This document shows positions 7,672-16,936 of a stretch of 64,000 nt of DNA, piece by piece; positions within the stretch are counted from its first letter, which is position 1, and every line of letters begins with the position of its first letter. The translations under genes were made by a program, and so were the position numbers. A model generated the notes under the pieces. That model did not search any database, was not told where the DNA came from, and worked only from the letters and a program-made list of their open reading frames with translations. This DNA comes from Pseudanabaena sp. PCC 6802. GTDB lineage: Bacteria > Cyanobacteriota > Cyanobacteriia > Pseudanabaenales > Pseudanabaenaceae. Location: NCBI RefSeq assembly GCF_000332175.1, contig NZ_KB235914.1, positions 1,247,966 to 1,311,965 on the forward strand, given 5' to 3'.

Positions 7672-9993
7672 ATGAGGATGTCACAGGACTATGCGGGGCA
7701 ATCTCTTAGAGGAAGATCTTTTAAGGGACAGGACTTAACGGGCGCAAACTTTAGTCGCGCCGATATTCGCAGTGCTGATTTCAGCGGTGCTAACCTTACA
7801 GGCGCAAATTTCAGCTATGCCAAGGCTGGCCTGAGCGATGTTTGGCAAGCAGGGCTACTCTCTGGTTTGGTTGCTCTGGCGCTACTTTCTGGCGGACTTT
7901 CACTGGTGCTGAGCATTCTCGTCACCCATGAAGCTTTTGCCCTGTCATCGGTTTCTCATAGCGCGATCGCTACACCATCTGTAGCTATCCTCTTAACTAT
8001 CCTGGCTTTTGCCGCGCTCTTTGCTATCCGCGAGGGCTTTGATCGCTTAGATGCCCTGTTGTTAAAAAGCATGGTGTTAGCGACAGTAGTTGCTACGACT
8101 ATCCTGGGAGCGCAGCCCACCCTGGCGGTAGCGATCGCCGTTGCTACCCTGACTGCAATCGCAGCAATTTTCCTGACAGAATTGGTAGCCATACTCGTTG
8201 CCAGTGCGGAAACGATCGCGGGAACGCTTGCAGGTGCCTTAACGGGAGCGATCGCTCTGGTTGCCGCTGCTTCCAGTGCGAGTTTTGCTAATTCTCCCAT
8301 CTGGTTGCCTTTAGCATCGGTGGGATTGGGAATATTTACAGCTTGGCGCTCTCTCTCCAATTACGCAGGGGATACCTGGATTCACAATCTTGCCCTGACG
8401 CTCGTTAACCTTGGGGGCAGCAGCTTTCGCGACAGCAATCTCACCGATGCAGATTTCTCCCACGCGCGCCTTAATAGCACCGACCTGCGTCAGAGTATTC
8501 TCACTCGTACGCGCTTCCATCAATCCGAAAAATTAGATGTGGCAAGGGTGGATGGTACGACTTTGAACCAGCCTGCAATCTGTTCTCTATTAGTGACGGG
8601 AAATGGACGCAAAAAGAATTTTGAAGGAGCGAGCCTGCAAGGGGCTAATTTAACTGCTGCGGATCTCAGCGGCGCTAATCTGAGAGGGGCAGATTTGCGT
8701 CACGCCACTTTGCGCGGTGCGAATTTGGAGCGAGCGAATCTCACGCTCGTAAATGCCATAGGAACGGATTTTGAGAATGCTTTGATGACAGGTGCGTGTC
8801 TGGATCGATGGGCAATTGATGCTACTACGAACCTGAATCGAGTTGATTGTCGTTATATCTACACACAATCCCACTCAGAAACCGGATTCGAGCGAAGTGA
8901 TTTCGTTCCGAATGCCTCAGTTCGGCAACCGGAGCAGGGCGATTGGGCACAGGGAGAATTTACCCGCTTGTTTGCGGTAACAGAGAAGCAAACGGCAAGT
9001 ATTTTTGATGCCAAGGTATCTGCAACACTGATGTCTTCAGCAATTAATCGCGAAGAGATTCTCGCCAGCTTGATGATATTGACCCAGATGGCGATCGCTG
9101 ACAACCGACTTGAGGCTGAGGAAAAGGCGATGCTAGCGGAGGCAATTCAAGCCTTAGATTTACCAGCAGAAATTACCGTGGAGCGCTTGCTAGATGAGCG
9201 CATTAGCATTAACGAGCTACTTGGGAAAATTCACAGTCCTTTGATTAAAGAACAACTGTATCAATCCGCTTACGTGATGGCACGAGTCGATCGCGATGTG
9301 AGCGATCGCGAACTCGATCTTTTAAGTACAATCCAAACTAAGTTGGAATTATCAGAGCCTACGGTCAAGAAACTAGTAACGCTGGTGGAAGAAGCGCAGA
9401 AATTCTCAATTGCCGAGCAAATAGAGCATATCATCGATCCCGAGCGGCGCGAGGATGCGGTAAATACCAACGTGCGCCTGATGTCGGTGATGCACGCGAT
9501 CGGCGGCGCAATGCCTACGCCTGGATTTGCTACCGTAACGCATTTGATGATTTACAAAGATCAGGTCGAATTGATTCAAAAAATCGGCAAGATTTGGGGT
9601 TATCCGGCAGGTCATGACACGCCAGAGTTTAAAAAGGCAGTATTTGGTAGTGTCGGCGCAACCGCCGCTCGCATTGCTCTTTCCAATGTCGTCCTCCTCA
9701 TTCCCGTGGCAGGCAGCATCATTAGCGGCTCTACGGCATTTAGCATGACCTGGGCGATCGGCAATCTCGCCAATCAATACTTTGCCGAGGGCTGCGAGAT
9801 GGACGATGTCAAATTGCAGGAACTATTCGCCGATGCCAAAGCTGAAGGCAAGCGCACCTTCGAGGATCTAAAAGAAGCGATCGCCGACAAACAAAAAGAG
9901 ATTGCACCCGCGATCGCCGCCCTTCAGGAAAAATTCAAGCTAGGCAAAGTTAGCGAACAGGAGTATTTATCAGAAGTAAAAGCGATCTCATAG
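7672..9993 (+). CDS. Multidomain membrane protein: pentapeptide repeats, TerB-like and C-terminal helical domains
   Basis: A 773-residue protein. Residues about 8-50 are pentapeptide repeats (A-D/N-L/F). Residues about 60-215 hold several hydrophobic membrane segments. A second repeat block follows (about 235-385, SLQGANLTAADLSGANLRG). Residues about 445-570 look like a TerB/DUF533-type helical domain (MAIADNRLEAEEKAMLAEA, ARVDRDVSDRELDLL). The last 170 residues carry a DUF697-like module with hydrophobic ALSNVVLLIPVAG and IGNLANQYF, then a charged helix. No enzymatic motif is seen; a membrane scaffold or stress role is a guess. ATG 7678 is an equally good start. Confidence 0.8.
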   Translation: MRMSQDYAGQSLRGRSFKGQDLTGANFSRADIRSADFSGANLTGANFSYAKAGLSDVWQAGLLSGLVALALLSGGLSLVLSILVTHEAFALSSVSHSAIATPSVAILLTILAFAALFAIREGFDRLDALLLKSMVLATVVATTILGAQPTLAVAIAVATLTAIAAIFLTELVAILVASAETIAGTLAGALTGAIALVAAASSASFANSPIWLPLASVGLGIFTAWRSLSNYAGDTWIHNLALTLVNLGGSSFRDSNLTDADFSHARLNSTDLRQSILTRTRFHQSEKLDVARVDGTTLNQPAICSLLVTGNGRKKNFEGASLQGANLTAADLSGANLRGADLRHATLRGANLERANLTLVNAIGTDFENALMTGACLDRWAIDATTNLNRVDCRYIYTQSHSETGFERSDFVPNASVRQPEQGDWAQGEFTRLFAVTEKQTASIFDAKVSATLMSSAINREEILASLMILTQMAIADNRLEAEEKAMLAEAIQALDLPAEITVERLLDERISINELLGKIHSPLIKEQLYQSAYVMARVDRDVSDRELDLLSTIQTKLELSEPTVKKLVTLVEEAQKFSIAEQIEHIIDPERREDAVNTNVRLMSVMHAIGGAMPTPGFATVTHLMIYKDQVELIQKIGKIWGYPAGHDTPEFKKAVFGSVGATAARIALSNVVLLIPVAGSIISGSTAFSMTWAIGNLANQYFAEGCEMDDVKLQELFADAKAEGKRTFEDLKEAIADKQKEIAPAIAALQEKFKLGKVSEQEYLSEVKAIS

Positions 9994-10019
9994 ATCGCCC
10001 CCCTCATGTAAAGTCAGAG

Positions 10020-12731
10020 CTATGCGTGATGGGTAAGAATCAGAGATTTGCGTTCCCGAACGTAGCGTTGCTGCCATCCAGATACATCGATCGCCATGCG
10101 ATCGCCCAGAGCTAACAGTATTTCTAACTCCTCAGAAGACATGGAATCCGATGGTAAGATGGCTACTAGCTCGTGGGATATCAGCGACGTAGAGCGATCG
10201 GATAGCCAGCAGCGAGGTGCAATCTGACCTGACAGGAAACTGATGTAGAGTTCTTGAGATTTGTCCAAATTAAGGTTCAGATATAACTTTTCTGCCACAT
10301 CTAACGCTAAATCGATCTGAAGTAGGTGTTCCATTACCTCCTCATCGCTGTAAACTAGCTGCCATATATGTCCCAAAATTAAGCGTTCCAAAATAGCTGC
10401 TGCCTCAGTGCGATTCAGGTCGCAGCTTAATTGCTCTGCTTCCGCTGCCACCGCGTCTAATTCCAATAAGGGCAGGCGATCGCCATTTTCCAGGCGCTTT
10501 AATTCCGCCAGCATTCTCTGATTGAGCGTAATCTCAGCGGCTACTTGCAGTTCTGGCGGTACTTCCAGCCCATCGCGGCGGAAGGATGCCAAAATACCGT
10601 AGTTATCGCGATACACCTGCGCGTAGAGTTGATCGAGTCTGGTTAGAGTTTCGCGCGACAGTAAATGTAAAAGTTTGTGGCGGTCTTCTGCAAACAAATG
10701 TTGCAGGCTGAAATACGTTTCACCAAAAATCTCAGCCATGCTCAGCACTACTTTGGCAGCACTGGTACTTTGTAAAGCTGCAAATATGCGGGTTTTAATT
10801 TCTTCGTAGACTTCTATATTGGCTGAATTCTGAATGCAGCAATGGAAATCATAGCCGCCTAAATGCAGAACGGCAAAGGTATATGCCCGCGATTCCTGCG
10901 TAATGCCAGAAGTAAGCTGAATCTGCCCGATCGCCACTGTCATGGCACCCATGCGCTGGAGTTGATAGTCGTGCTGCTCGATCGCGTAGCAATAAAGTTG
11001 CTGCGATCGCAAGTAGCTGGTAAACAGGGAGCCAATCGCATAGTGAGCGGCAACCTGTTCCAAACTTATCCGAGATGGAATCACGAGTTGACGATAGACC
11101 TCGGCTCCATTCCCAAATTGCTCGACATTGCTGGGACAATGAGCCAAACGATTGATGAATTCCAGTTCGAGTACAACTCCGGAAACCGCCTCCGCTAGCT
11201 CGATCGCTCGGGCAGCATAACGCAGAATCTGCACGCCTTCGGGACGTGAAATTTCCTCAAAGAACCAACCGCAACTGGTGAACATCAGTAAGGAGTGGCG
11301 CTGCATCTCTAGCAGCCGCAAGGCATCAATTTGCCACTGTAAGGATGGAGATGAGGATCGATCTGAAGATGGACTGGAATCTTTACGTCCATAGCGCAGG
11401 AAAAACTCATCTAGGCTTGCCTGACTATCAATCGTACTGTGGCGCAATGAGTCTTTCAGAACCTGGATATAGGCATCCCTTGCTACCCAAGGGTCGTTAA
11501 AGTAGTGGGTCGCTTTTTCTGCATAAATGTCAATCAGGCGATCGCGCAACCAGTTTAAGCTATCTCTCAAAGGTCTCCGCCAGTTTTGATGCCATACGCC
11601 ACCCTCACCAGCACAGCCGCAATTATCCTCCCAACGTCCTACGCCATGGGCGCAACTCCAGGCCGTGACGGGCTTCAGCTCGACTTCCCACATCGGTGGA
11701 TTCAAACTGAGATAGTGGGCAAAGTTAGTGACTATCCAATCGCGATGCGGGAATTCCTCAGTAAAGGCATAGGCTAATGCTTTTTCTGTAAAGTGCTTGT
11801 GATGTCCGAACGTTTCGCCATCGGTTGCCACGGAAATTAACTGGGCAGAGCGACCGTCCCCTTTTACAGCCTGCTTCAGGCGGCTAGCAAAATTATAGGA
11901 ACTGCTGAGCAGATCGCCAAACCCCATATCGCGGGAGATCGGTCCATCGTAGAAGAAAATATCGACGTAGGGCGTTTCCAGGATAGAATGGGAGCCCGAT
12001 TCTCCTAAATGGCGCATACCGTGCAGGTAGCAGCGATAGGGGCGCGTGGGATCGATCTGGCTGCCGCCAACTTCAGTCCAGTGGCGATCGTGCCCGTTAT
12101 GCGACGGATCTACCATCGGACGGCACCGCTGCGCCTGCGATGGTGCCAGCACGATAAACTTAATTCCTTCCAGTACCAGTGCTTCTAGAGTTTCGTAATC
12201 GACCGCCGTTTCCGCCAACCACATACCTTCAGGATCGCGACCAAATCTTGCCTTAAAGTCTGCTTTGCCCCAACGAATCTGGGTGAGTTTATCCCGCCAA
12301 TTTGCGAGCGGCATGATGATGTGGTTGTAGACCTGGGCGATCGCATTGCCATGCCCGTTGAGACGAGCGGCACTGAGGCGATCGGCTTCGATAATGCGCT
12401 GATATACTTCGGGATCGTACTGCTCCAACCATGAGAGCAAGGTCGAACCGATATTAAAGCTCAGATATTCATAGTTGTTGACAATCTTGATGAGTTTGCC
12501 CTCCTCGCTAACAATGCGGGCAAAAGCATTCGGACGATAGCATTCGGAATGTATGCGCTGATTCCAGTCATGAAAGGGGGCAGCGCTATCTTGACGCTCG
12601 ATCGCGTTGAGATAAGGATTTTCGCGGGGAGGCTGATAAAAATGCCCGTGAATTGCAATGTAAATACCGGAGTGAGTTGATGAAAACTCCGATCGCTCGT
12701 TAGAAGTTGCAGAAGATGAAGTTAAACTCAC
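10020..12731 (-). CDS. Glycoside hydrolase family 57 protein with DUF3536
   Basis: A 903-residue protein related to GH57 alpha-glucan-active enzymes. The N-terminal barrel opens with IAIHGHFYQPPRENPY (His-rich first conserved region) and continues with LNGHGNAIAQVYNHIIMP and GMWLAETAVDYETLE, where the Glu would be the nucleophile. VATDGETFGHH gives the likely acid Asp. The C-terminal half matches the DUF3536 extension, which contains AHGVGRWEDNCGC. The length suits this cyanobacterial type. It is probably involved in glycogen or another glucan; the substrate is not inferable. It is a monocistronic gene convergent with its upstream neighbour. Confidence 0.9.
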   Translation of the reverse strand: MSLTSSSATSNERSEFSSTHSGIYIAIHGHFYQPPRENPYLNAIERQDSAAPFHDWNQRIHSECYRPNAFARIVSEEGKLIKIVNNYEYLSFNIGSTLLSWLEQYDPEVYQRIIEADRLSAARLNGHGNAIAQVYNHIIMPLANWRDKLTQIRWGKADFKARFGRDPEGMWLAETAVDYETLEALVLEGIKFIVLAPSQAQRCRPMVDPSHNGHDRHWTEVGGSQIDPTRPYRCYLHGMRHLGESGSHSILETPYVDIFFYDGPISRDMGFGDLLSSSYNFASRLKQAVKGDGRSAQLISVATDGETFGHHKHFTEKALAYAFTEEFPHRDWIVTNFAHYLSLNPPMWEVELKPVTAWSCAHGVGRWEDNCGCAGEGGVWHQNWRRPLRDSLNWLRDRLIDIYAEKATHYFNDPWVARDAYIQVLKDSLRHSTIDSQASLDEFFLRYGRKDSSPSSDRSSSPSLQWQIDALRLLEMQRHSLLMFTSCGWFFEEISRPEGVQILRYAARAIELAEAVSGVVLELEFINRLAHCPSNVEQFGNGAEVYRQLVIPSRISLEQVAAHYAIGSLFTSYLRSQQLYCYAIEQHDYQLQRMGAMTVAIGQIQLTSGITQESRAYTFAVLHLGGYDFHCCIQNSANIEVYEEIKTRIFAALQSTSAAKVVLSMAEIFGETYFSLQHLFAEDRHKLLHLLSRETLTRLDQLYAQVYRDNYGILASFRRDGLEVPPELQVAAEITLNQRMLAELKRLENGDRLPLLELDAVAAEAEQLSCDLNRTEAAAILERLILGHIWQLVYSDEEVMEHLLQIDLALDVAEKLYLNLNLDKSQELYISFLSGQIAPRCWLSDRSTSLISHELVAILPSDSMSSEELEILLALGDRMAIDVSGWQQRYVRERKSLILTHHA

Positions 12732-12794
12732 AGTATTCTTATACCTTTAACTAAAATTCTGGAATTACGCGGCAAGAGTTACGATGCCATTAAC

Positions 12795-12830
12795 CATAAC
12801 TCACCACAATGGCATAACTCACCACAATGG
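12795..12830. repeat. Perfect 18-bp tandem duplication
   Basis: The unit CATAACTCACCACAATGG is present twice head to tail. It lies in the 350-bp gene-free stretch 12732-13084 between the GH57 gene and the TIGR03792 gene. Nothing else convincing was found in that stretch. Confidence 0.8.
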
Positions 12831-13084
12831 TATTGGGCGATGGTGAAGCCAGCCTGTTGCCACAGAAGCATACGGCAAACTTTAAATATTTAAACTTGCC
12901 AGATTTTCAGGATACAGGGTTTATTTCAGGAACCAGGGTTTTCTTAATGAATAGTTTCAATGTTAGCTTTACCTGACTATATAGCTACACCTGCGTAGAA
13001 GATCCTGAAACCCTTATTCCTTGGGCAACTAACGGGTACAGCCCTCACACCTCTTGTCCCGATAGATCTATCTGCGGCTATACT

Positions 13085-13378
13085 TCAGTGTGAAAATTTG
13101 CGTACTTGAAGGGCGCGGCTTTCTTGAACGGGGAATGCTAGCTCTCCCATGAGGTTGTCTAGTCTGTCTATTTCAGCTTGAGGCACTGACTGCCACGCCT
13201 CTATACTTTCCCACCGAATTACCAAAATCACATCTGAACTACTGGGATCGATCCATACCTCTTTACCCAGGTATCCCCGCCATTGTTGTTTAGAAGCAGT
13301 CCAAACCTCGGCATCCCTTTTGATAAATGCCTCTCGCAATGCGATCGGTACTTGAAATCTCAAATATTCGATTACCAT
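13085..13378 (-). CDS. TIGR03792-family protein
   Basis: A 97-residue small protein of a cyanobacterial family with a ferredoxin-like (dimeric alpha/beta barrel) outlook: MVIEYLRFQVP, FIKRDAEVWT, GYLGKEVWIDPS and VILVIRWESIEAWQSVP are the conserved blocks. Such ABM-like proteins can be monooxygenase or stress-response related, but this family has no known function. The start ATG at 13378 is clear. It stands alone. Confidence 0.8.
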   Translation of the reverse strand: MVIEYLRFQVPIALREAFIKRDAEVWTASKQQWRGYLGKEVWIDPSSSDVILVIRWESIEAWQSVPQAEIDRLDNLMGELAFPVQESRALQVRKFSH

Positions 13379-13658
13379 GCTAATCTTCAGAGCCTGCCAG
13401 TACTCTCAAATTTTACTCAAGAGGAACTGGCTAAAGCCCTCTTGGACTTTGAACGCTCTACTCTTTTGCCCCCCTGATGGCGTGACATCCAAAAGCGAAT
13501 TTCACCAGTCCCCTTATAGGGCATAACTTCTAATCCCATCATTTTGATTTAGAGAGGGGTAGCGATCGCGATATAAGCATAACTGACTATGAAACCTCCT
13601 TGCTTGAGGGGGTTGCAGCAAATTTTCGTTACTGCTCGATCGCTACCCAAATGTAAAT

Positions 13659-13958
13659 CTAGGTGCTACCAGTGAAAATGACATCGGGAAACTTAGCTTG
13701 AGCTTCGACCATTGGGCGCTTGCGACCTTCTTCTTGCCAATAGTTAATTACCTCGGTAGCTTTATTAAGCAATTCAATGCGATCTGGCGACTCAATCCAG
13801 GGTTTGGATTCCATTTCAGCCTTAAGTTGTTCCCAAGCATCATCGCGAGGCCAGAAAAAGTACTTGGTCAAGGGACTGTGCCCTTTCCCAACTACTTGAT
13901 CGACAGCAAGAGCAACATTTTCCTCTAACCAGAGGATTTTTAGAATAAACTGGGTCAA
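13659..13958 (-). CDS. Ribosomal protein PSRP-3 / Ycf65
   Basis: This is the plastid-specific ribosomal protein 3 homologue, a small-subunit component found in cyanobacteria and chloroplasts. Recognisable blocks are [61 protein letters not shown] place the start at TTG 13958 ([10 protein letters not shown]) because GGAGG stands just upstream of it; the longer ATG 13988 frame would put the ribosome site inside the gene. About 100 residues is normal for this family. Confidence 0.9.
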   Translation of the reverse strand: MTQFILKILWLEENVALAVDQVVGKGHSPLTKYFFWPRDDAWEQLKAEMESKPWIESPDRIELLNKATEVINYWQEEGRKRPMVEAQAKFPDVIFTGST

Positions 13959-14012
13959 TCTTAACCTCCGTAAAAAAACACAATACATCCAGTAGCGATC
14001 GTATACTCTATC

Positions 14013-14804
14013 ATGGTAGACCTGTCAAAAATTGCATTAGTCCTAGATATTGATGGTGTAATCAGAGATGTTGCTGGCTCCTATCGCCGTGCCCTTGCCG
14101 ATACCGTCGAGTATTTCACGGCTGGAACCTACCGTCCTACGCCTGAAGACATAGATTTACTCAAAGCTGAAGGCATCTGGAACAACGACTGGGAAGCATC
14201 GCAGGAACTAATAAACCGTTATTTTAGCAAAACTGGGCATAGCCCTGGCAATTCTGGTGAAGATCTCAGCTATGACAAGATCGTGCAGTTTTTTCAAAGT
14301 CGGTACCGTGGCAGCGACCCCAACAATCCGCAACACTGGAATGGCTATATTGCCCGCGAACCCCTAATTGCTACGCCTGAGTATTTTCAAAACCTCACAA
14401 TTGCCCAAATTGCCTGGGGTTTTTTTAGCGGCGCGACGCGCGGATCGGCTACCTACGTGTTGCAACGCTTGCAGATTTACTCTGCTGTCTTGATCGCGAT
14501 GGAAGATGCGCCCGGCAAACCCGATCCGAAGGGCTTACTAGATGCGATCTCCCTGTTAGGCGATCGGCCCATCGGAATTTACGTTGGCGATACGGTTGCG
14601 GATATGCACACCGCGATCGCGGCTAGGGGCGTAGATCCAGATCGCCGCTGGATCGCCGTGGGCGCAATCCCGCCCCACATTCAAGCCGAGCGTGCGGTGG
14701 AATATACAAAATTGCTGCGATCTCATGGGGCTGACCTCGTGGTAAGTAGCATTTTGGAACTCACGCCGGAAGCGATCGATTGTTATGTCGCTCAATACAG
14801 CTAA
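14013..14804 (+). CDS. HAD-superfamily hydrolase, TIGR01548 type
   Basis: A 263-residue phosphatase-like protein. Motif I is [10 protein letters not shown], with the nucleophile and acid/base Asp pair. [10 protein letters not shown] gives the conserved Lys of motif III and YVGDTVADM gives motif IV with its acidic residues. The long cap insertion after motif I (about 40-150, [16 protein letters not shown]) is characteristic of TIGR01548 of cyanobacteria and related bacteria. The substrate is unknown. The last 20 bp overlap the start of the next open frame. Confidence 0.88.
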   Translation: MVDLSKIALVLDIDGVIRDVAGSYRRALADTVEYFTAGTYRPTPEDIDLLKAEGIWNNDWEASQELINRYFSKTGHSPGNSGEDLSYDKIVQFFQSRYRGSDPNNPQHWNGYIAREPLIATPEYFQNLTIAQIAWGFFSGATRGSATYVLQRLQIYSAVLIAMEDAPGKPDPKGLLDAISLLGDRPIGIYVGDTVADMHTAIAARGVDPDRRWIAVGAIPPHIQAERAVEYTKLLRSHGADLVVSSILELTPEAIDCYVAQYS

Positions 14805-15381
14805 TACCAATTTGAACAGTAAACACGACAGATCGAACGGGGTGAAGGGGTTCCACCCCTTCGTGGGGGCAACGCCCCCACCCCCCATCCGTAACCACAA
14901 CAATTTAAATAGGTATAAACTTGTAGCGATCGTTTTGAACCTGCATTTGCTAGTTGCAGGCTGCGGTGGATTTGGGGTTAAGTTTGGTGACAACTACAAC
15001 TACCAAAGCGATCGGCAAATGGGCAAGCAAGTGCCGCTTGAAGCGATCGCTAAGTGGCTAGGCAAGCCACTACCCGCAAGTTATTCTGACTTGCGATACG
15101 AGATTATCGCTGATACGCCCGATCCTCAAGCAAAGATTAGCGTTAAGGTACCGGAATTTTATTACAAGAGTATCGTGCAGAATGTGGTTGACTATGACAT
15201 TGTCAAAAGCCAACTGCAAAACTTCGATCTTGTAAAACCGAGGGAAATGGCTAACGATCCAGGTGGCATTATCCAAAAGCCGCTACCAAGCACCAGAATT
15301 TGGGTGAGTAAAACGGGAACCTATCGCCGCTATATCTGGTACCAAGGGTCTGTACTGTATCTAGTTTATGCATCGCAATAG
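14785..15381 (+). CDS. Putative lipoprotein, uncharacterised
   Basis: The 198-residue frame from ATG 14785 contains a lipobox-like LLVAGC at about residue 60, preceded by a hydrophobic stretch, so the mature protein is probably a lipoprotein of about 140 residues. The first 45 codons run through a GC-rich inverted repeat (about 14836-14890) resembling the dispersed family A elements and encode a Pro/Gly-rich stretch, so the true start is probably downstream at a non-obvious codon, or the repeat has been absorbed into the gene. No domain is recognised; the mature part has several Tyr/Lys-rich strands. Confidence 0.55.
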   Translation: MSLNTANTNLNSKHDRSNGVKGFHPFVGATPPPPIRNHNNLNRYKLVAIVLNLHLLVAGCGGFGVKFGDNYNYQSDRQMGKQVPLEAIAKWLGKPLPASYSDLRYEIIADTPDPQAKISVKVPEFYYKSIVQNVVDYDIVKSQLQNFDLVKPREMANDPGGIIQKPLPSTRIWVSKTGTYRRYIWYQGSVLYLVYASQ

Positions 15382-15400
15382 CTGCTATTCTAGCGCCATC

Positions 15401-16141
15401 CTATATTGACTGTAGCGGTACGTCCATAACTGGGAAATGTTGCCATCCGACGGCATCAAAATGCCACCACTCCGTCGGTAATGGGATAAAACCATGTTTA
15501 ACCATGACGGTTGCTAATAATTGACTGTGCTGCCGCGCTAAAGGACTCGCAGTTAGATCGTCCCGATGCGCCTTTGTGGTGAAGTCATCGAATTCAGTGG
15601 GCATCTCTAGTTCTTTCCCATTGCGATCTACAAGTGTCAGATCTACTGCCGAAGCGCGATTGTGGCGCGAGCCTTTGGCAGGATTGGCAACATAATGCTC
15701 GTCGGGAACCACCTGCCACATCTGTCGTTGTACGGATAGGGGGCGATAGCAGTCGTAGACTTTAAGCCCTAACCCTTGCGATTCCAACTCTAACTGAACT
15801 TTAGCTAGCTGTTTTGCTACTGCTGAACGCAAAATGCAACGACTAACAGGATATAGTTTTCGCTTCATAAAGTTGTTAGTCGTGGCATAGCGCATGTCAA
15901 GCTCGATCGCAGGACTTACTGTTTGGATATCAACCAGGGCATCGTCTGGGAGTTGTGGATTATCTTGGGGCGGATTAGATCTGGATTTTACCTGGGGTAG
16001 AGCAGTAATTGTAGGAGATGGGGCAACTACTGGTTGAGACTGAGGCGATCGCGCTGGCTGGCAGGCGATCGCTACCCAGAGCGATACCGCCAGTGCGATC
16101 GATTTCAACCAGCTTAACTTCCTACTCATCATCTTAAGCAT
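15401..16141 (-). CDS. M15 D-alanyl-D-alanine dipeptidase, VanX-like lipoprotein
   Basis: A zinc peptidase that cleaves D-Ala-D-Ala or related peptidoglycan dipeptides. A type II signal is visible (ALAVSLWVAIAC) with the lipid Cys at about residue 27, then a Pro/Gln-rich linker and the catalytic domain. VYDCYRPLSVQRQMW and SRHNRASAVDLTLVD give the metal-binding His and Asp, and EWWHFD gives the catalytic Glu and third ligand. The length of 246 residues fits. The upstream Uma2 gene ends one base before its first codon, so the two are probably cotranscribed. Confidence 0.92.
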   Translation of the reverse strand: MLKMMSRKLSWLKSIALAVSLWVAIACQPARSPQSQPVVAPSPTITALPQVKSRSNPPQDNPQLPDDALVDIQTVSPAIELDMRYATTNNFMKRKLYPVSRCILRSAVAKQLAKVQLELESQGLGLKVYDCYRPLSVQRQMWQVVPDEHYVANPAKGSRHNRASAVDLTLVDRNGKELEMPTEFDDFTTKAHRDDLTASPLARQHSQLLATVMVKHGFIPLPTEWWHFDAVGWQHFPVMDVPLQSI

Positions 16142-16900
16142 CTAAAAGTCAGGGAGTCGATCTGGATCGATGCCTTGCGATCGCAAGTAGTCCTCTAGGC
16201 GCTCCTTGGCCAACCGCTCTTGTTCTTTTGCCAAGCGTTCTTGCTCGGCTTGCTGTTGTGCTTGCTCTTTCGCCAGTCGTTCTTGCTCCTCGGGTAGTGG
16301 AATAAGTTCTCTTTCAGCGCTAAACCACCGCAACTGTCGCTCGTGAATGCCCAGGTATAGCCCTAACTGCTCGCTCCATAGCCATCCTGCCTCTGTGGGC
16401 GCGATCTCCTGGTACTGACCGTTGACGAGGTGAAATCCCTGAAATTCCATTGTCTCTGGATGGAACCAGAAGTAGTTCGGCACTCGCCATACATCTTGAT
16501 ATAGTAGCTTCTTATCACCGCGATCGACCTTTGCAGTTTTGCTAGAAAGCAGCTCGATGACCACATTGGGATATCTGCCTCCTTCTTCCCAAACTGCCCA
16601 ACTGCGGCGGCTCTTTTTTTCCGTGCCCAGCACTACGAAAATATCGGGACCGCGAAACTTCCGTTTTTTAATCTGCTGTTCGTCGTAATAGACAGTCAGA
16701 TTACCCGAAATATAAAAATCTGGGCGATCGCGCCACCAATGTTTCAGTAGCCGAATTAACAGCTCGATCTGTTCGCGGTGAAAATCAGTTTCCAAGGGTG
16801 GCTCATCACTATATAAGTTAGTTGGAGGCAGATTAATTTCGTTGGCAACATCCTCTACTTCCCCGCTCATGAGTGGTGGATTAACATCAAGACGAACCAT
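16142..16900 (-). CDS. Uma2-family (DUF820) putative endonuclease with coiled-coil tail
   Basis: A 252-residue member of the PD-(D/E)XK Uma2 family. The core shows RGPDIFVVLGTE, with the PD pair, then PNVVIELLSSKTAKVDRGDKKLLYQDVWRVPNYFWF, giving the E...K part of the active site. The last 55 residues form a highly charged coiled coil made of EQERLAKEQ repeats, a common add-on in cyanobacterial members. It lies immediately upstream of the VanX-like gene. Confidence 0.88.
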   Translation of the reverse strand: MVRLDVNPPLMSGEVEDVANEINLPPTNLYSDEPPLETDFHREQIELLIRLLKHWWRDRPDFYISGNLTVYYDEQQIKKRKFRGPDIFVVLGTEKKSRRSWAVWEEGGRYPNVVIELLSSKTAKVDRGDKKLLYQDVWRVPNYFWFHPETMEFQGFHLVNGQYQEIAPTEAGWLWSEQLGLYLGIHERQLRWFSAERELIPLPEEQERLAKEQAQQQAEQERLAKEQERLAKERLEDYLRSQGIDPDRLPDF

Positions 16901-16936
16901 AGCACGACTCTCTGATAAAGCTAGCTTTAGTATAGC

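Noticed and set aside
12795-12830. Possible CRISPR or iteron start
   Set aside because: Only two head-to-tail copies with no spacer; a simple tandem duplication fits better.
13283-13477. Small open frame on the plus strand
   Set aside because: More than half lies antisense to the TIGR03792 gene, it has no ribosome site, and its composition follows the other strand.
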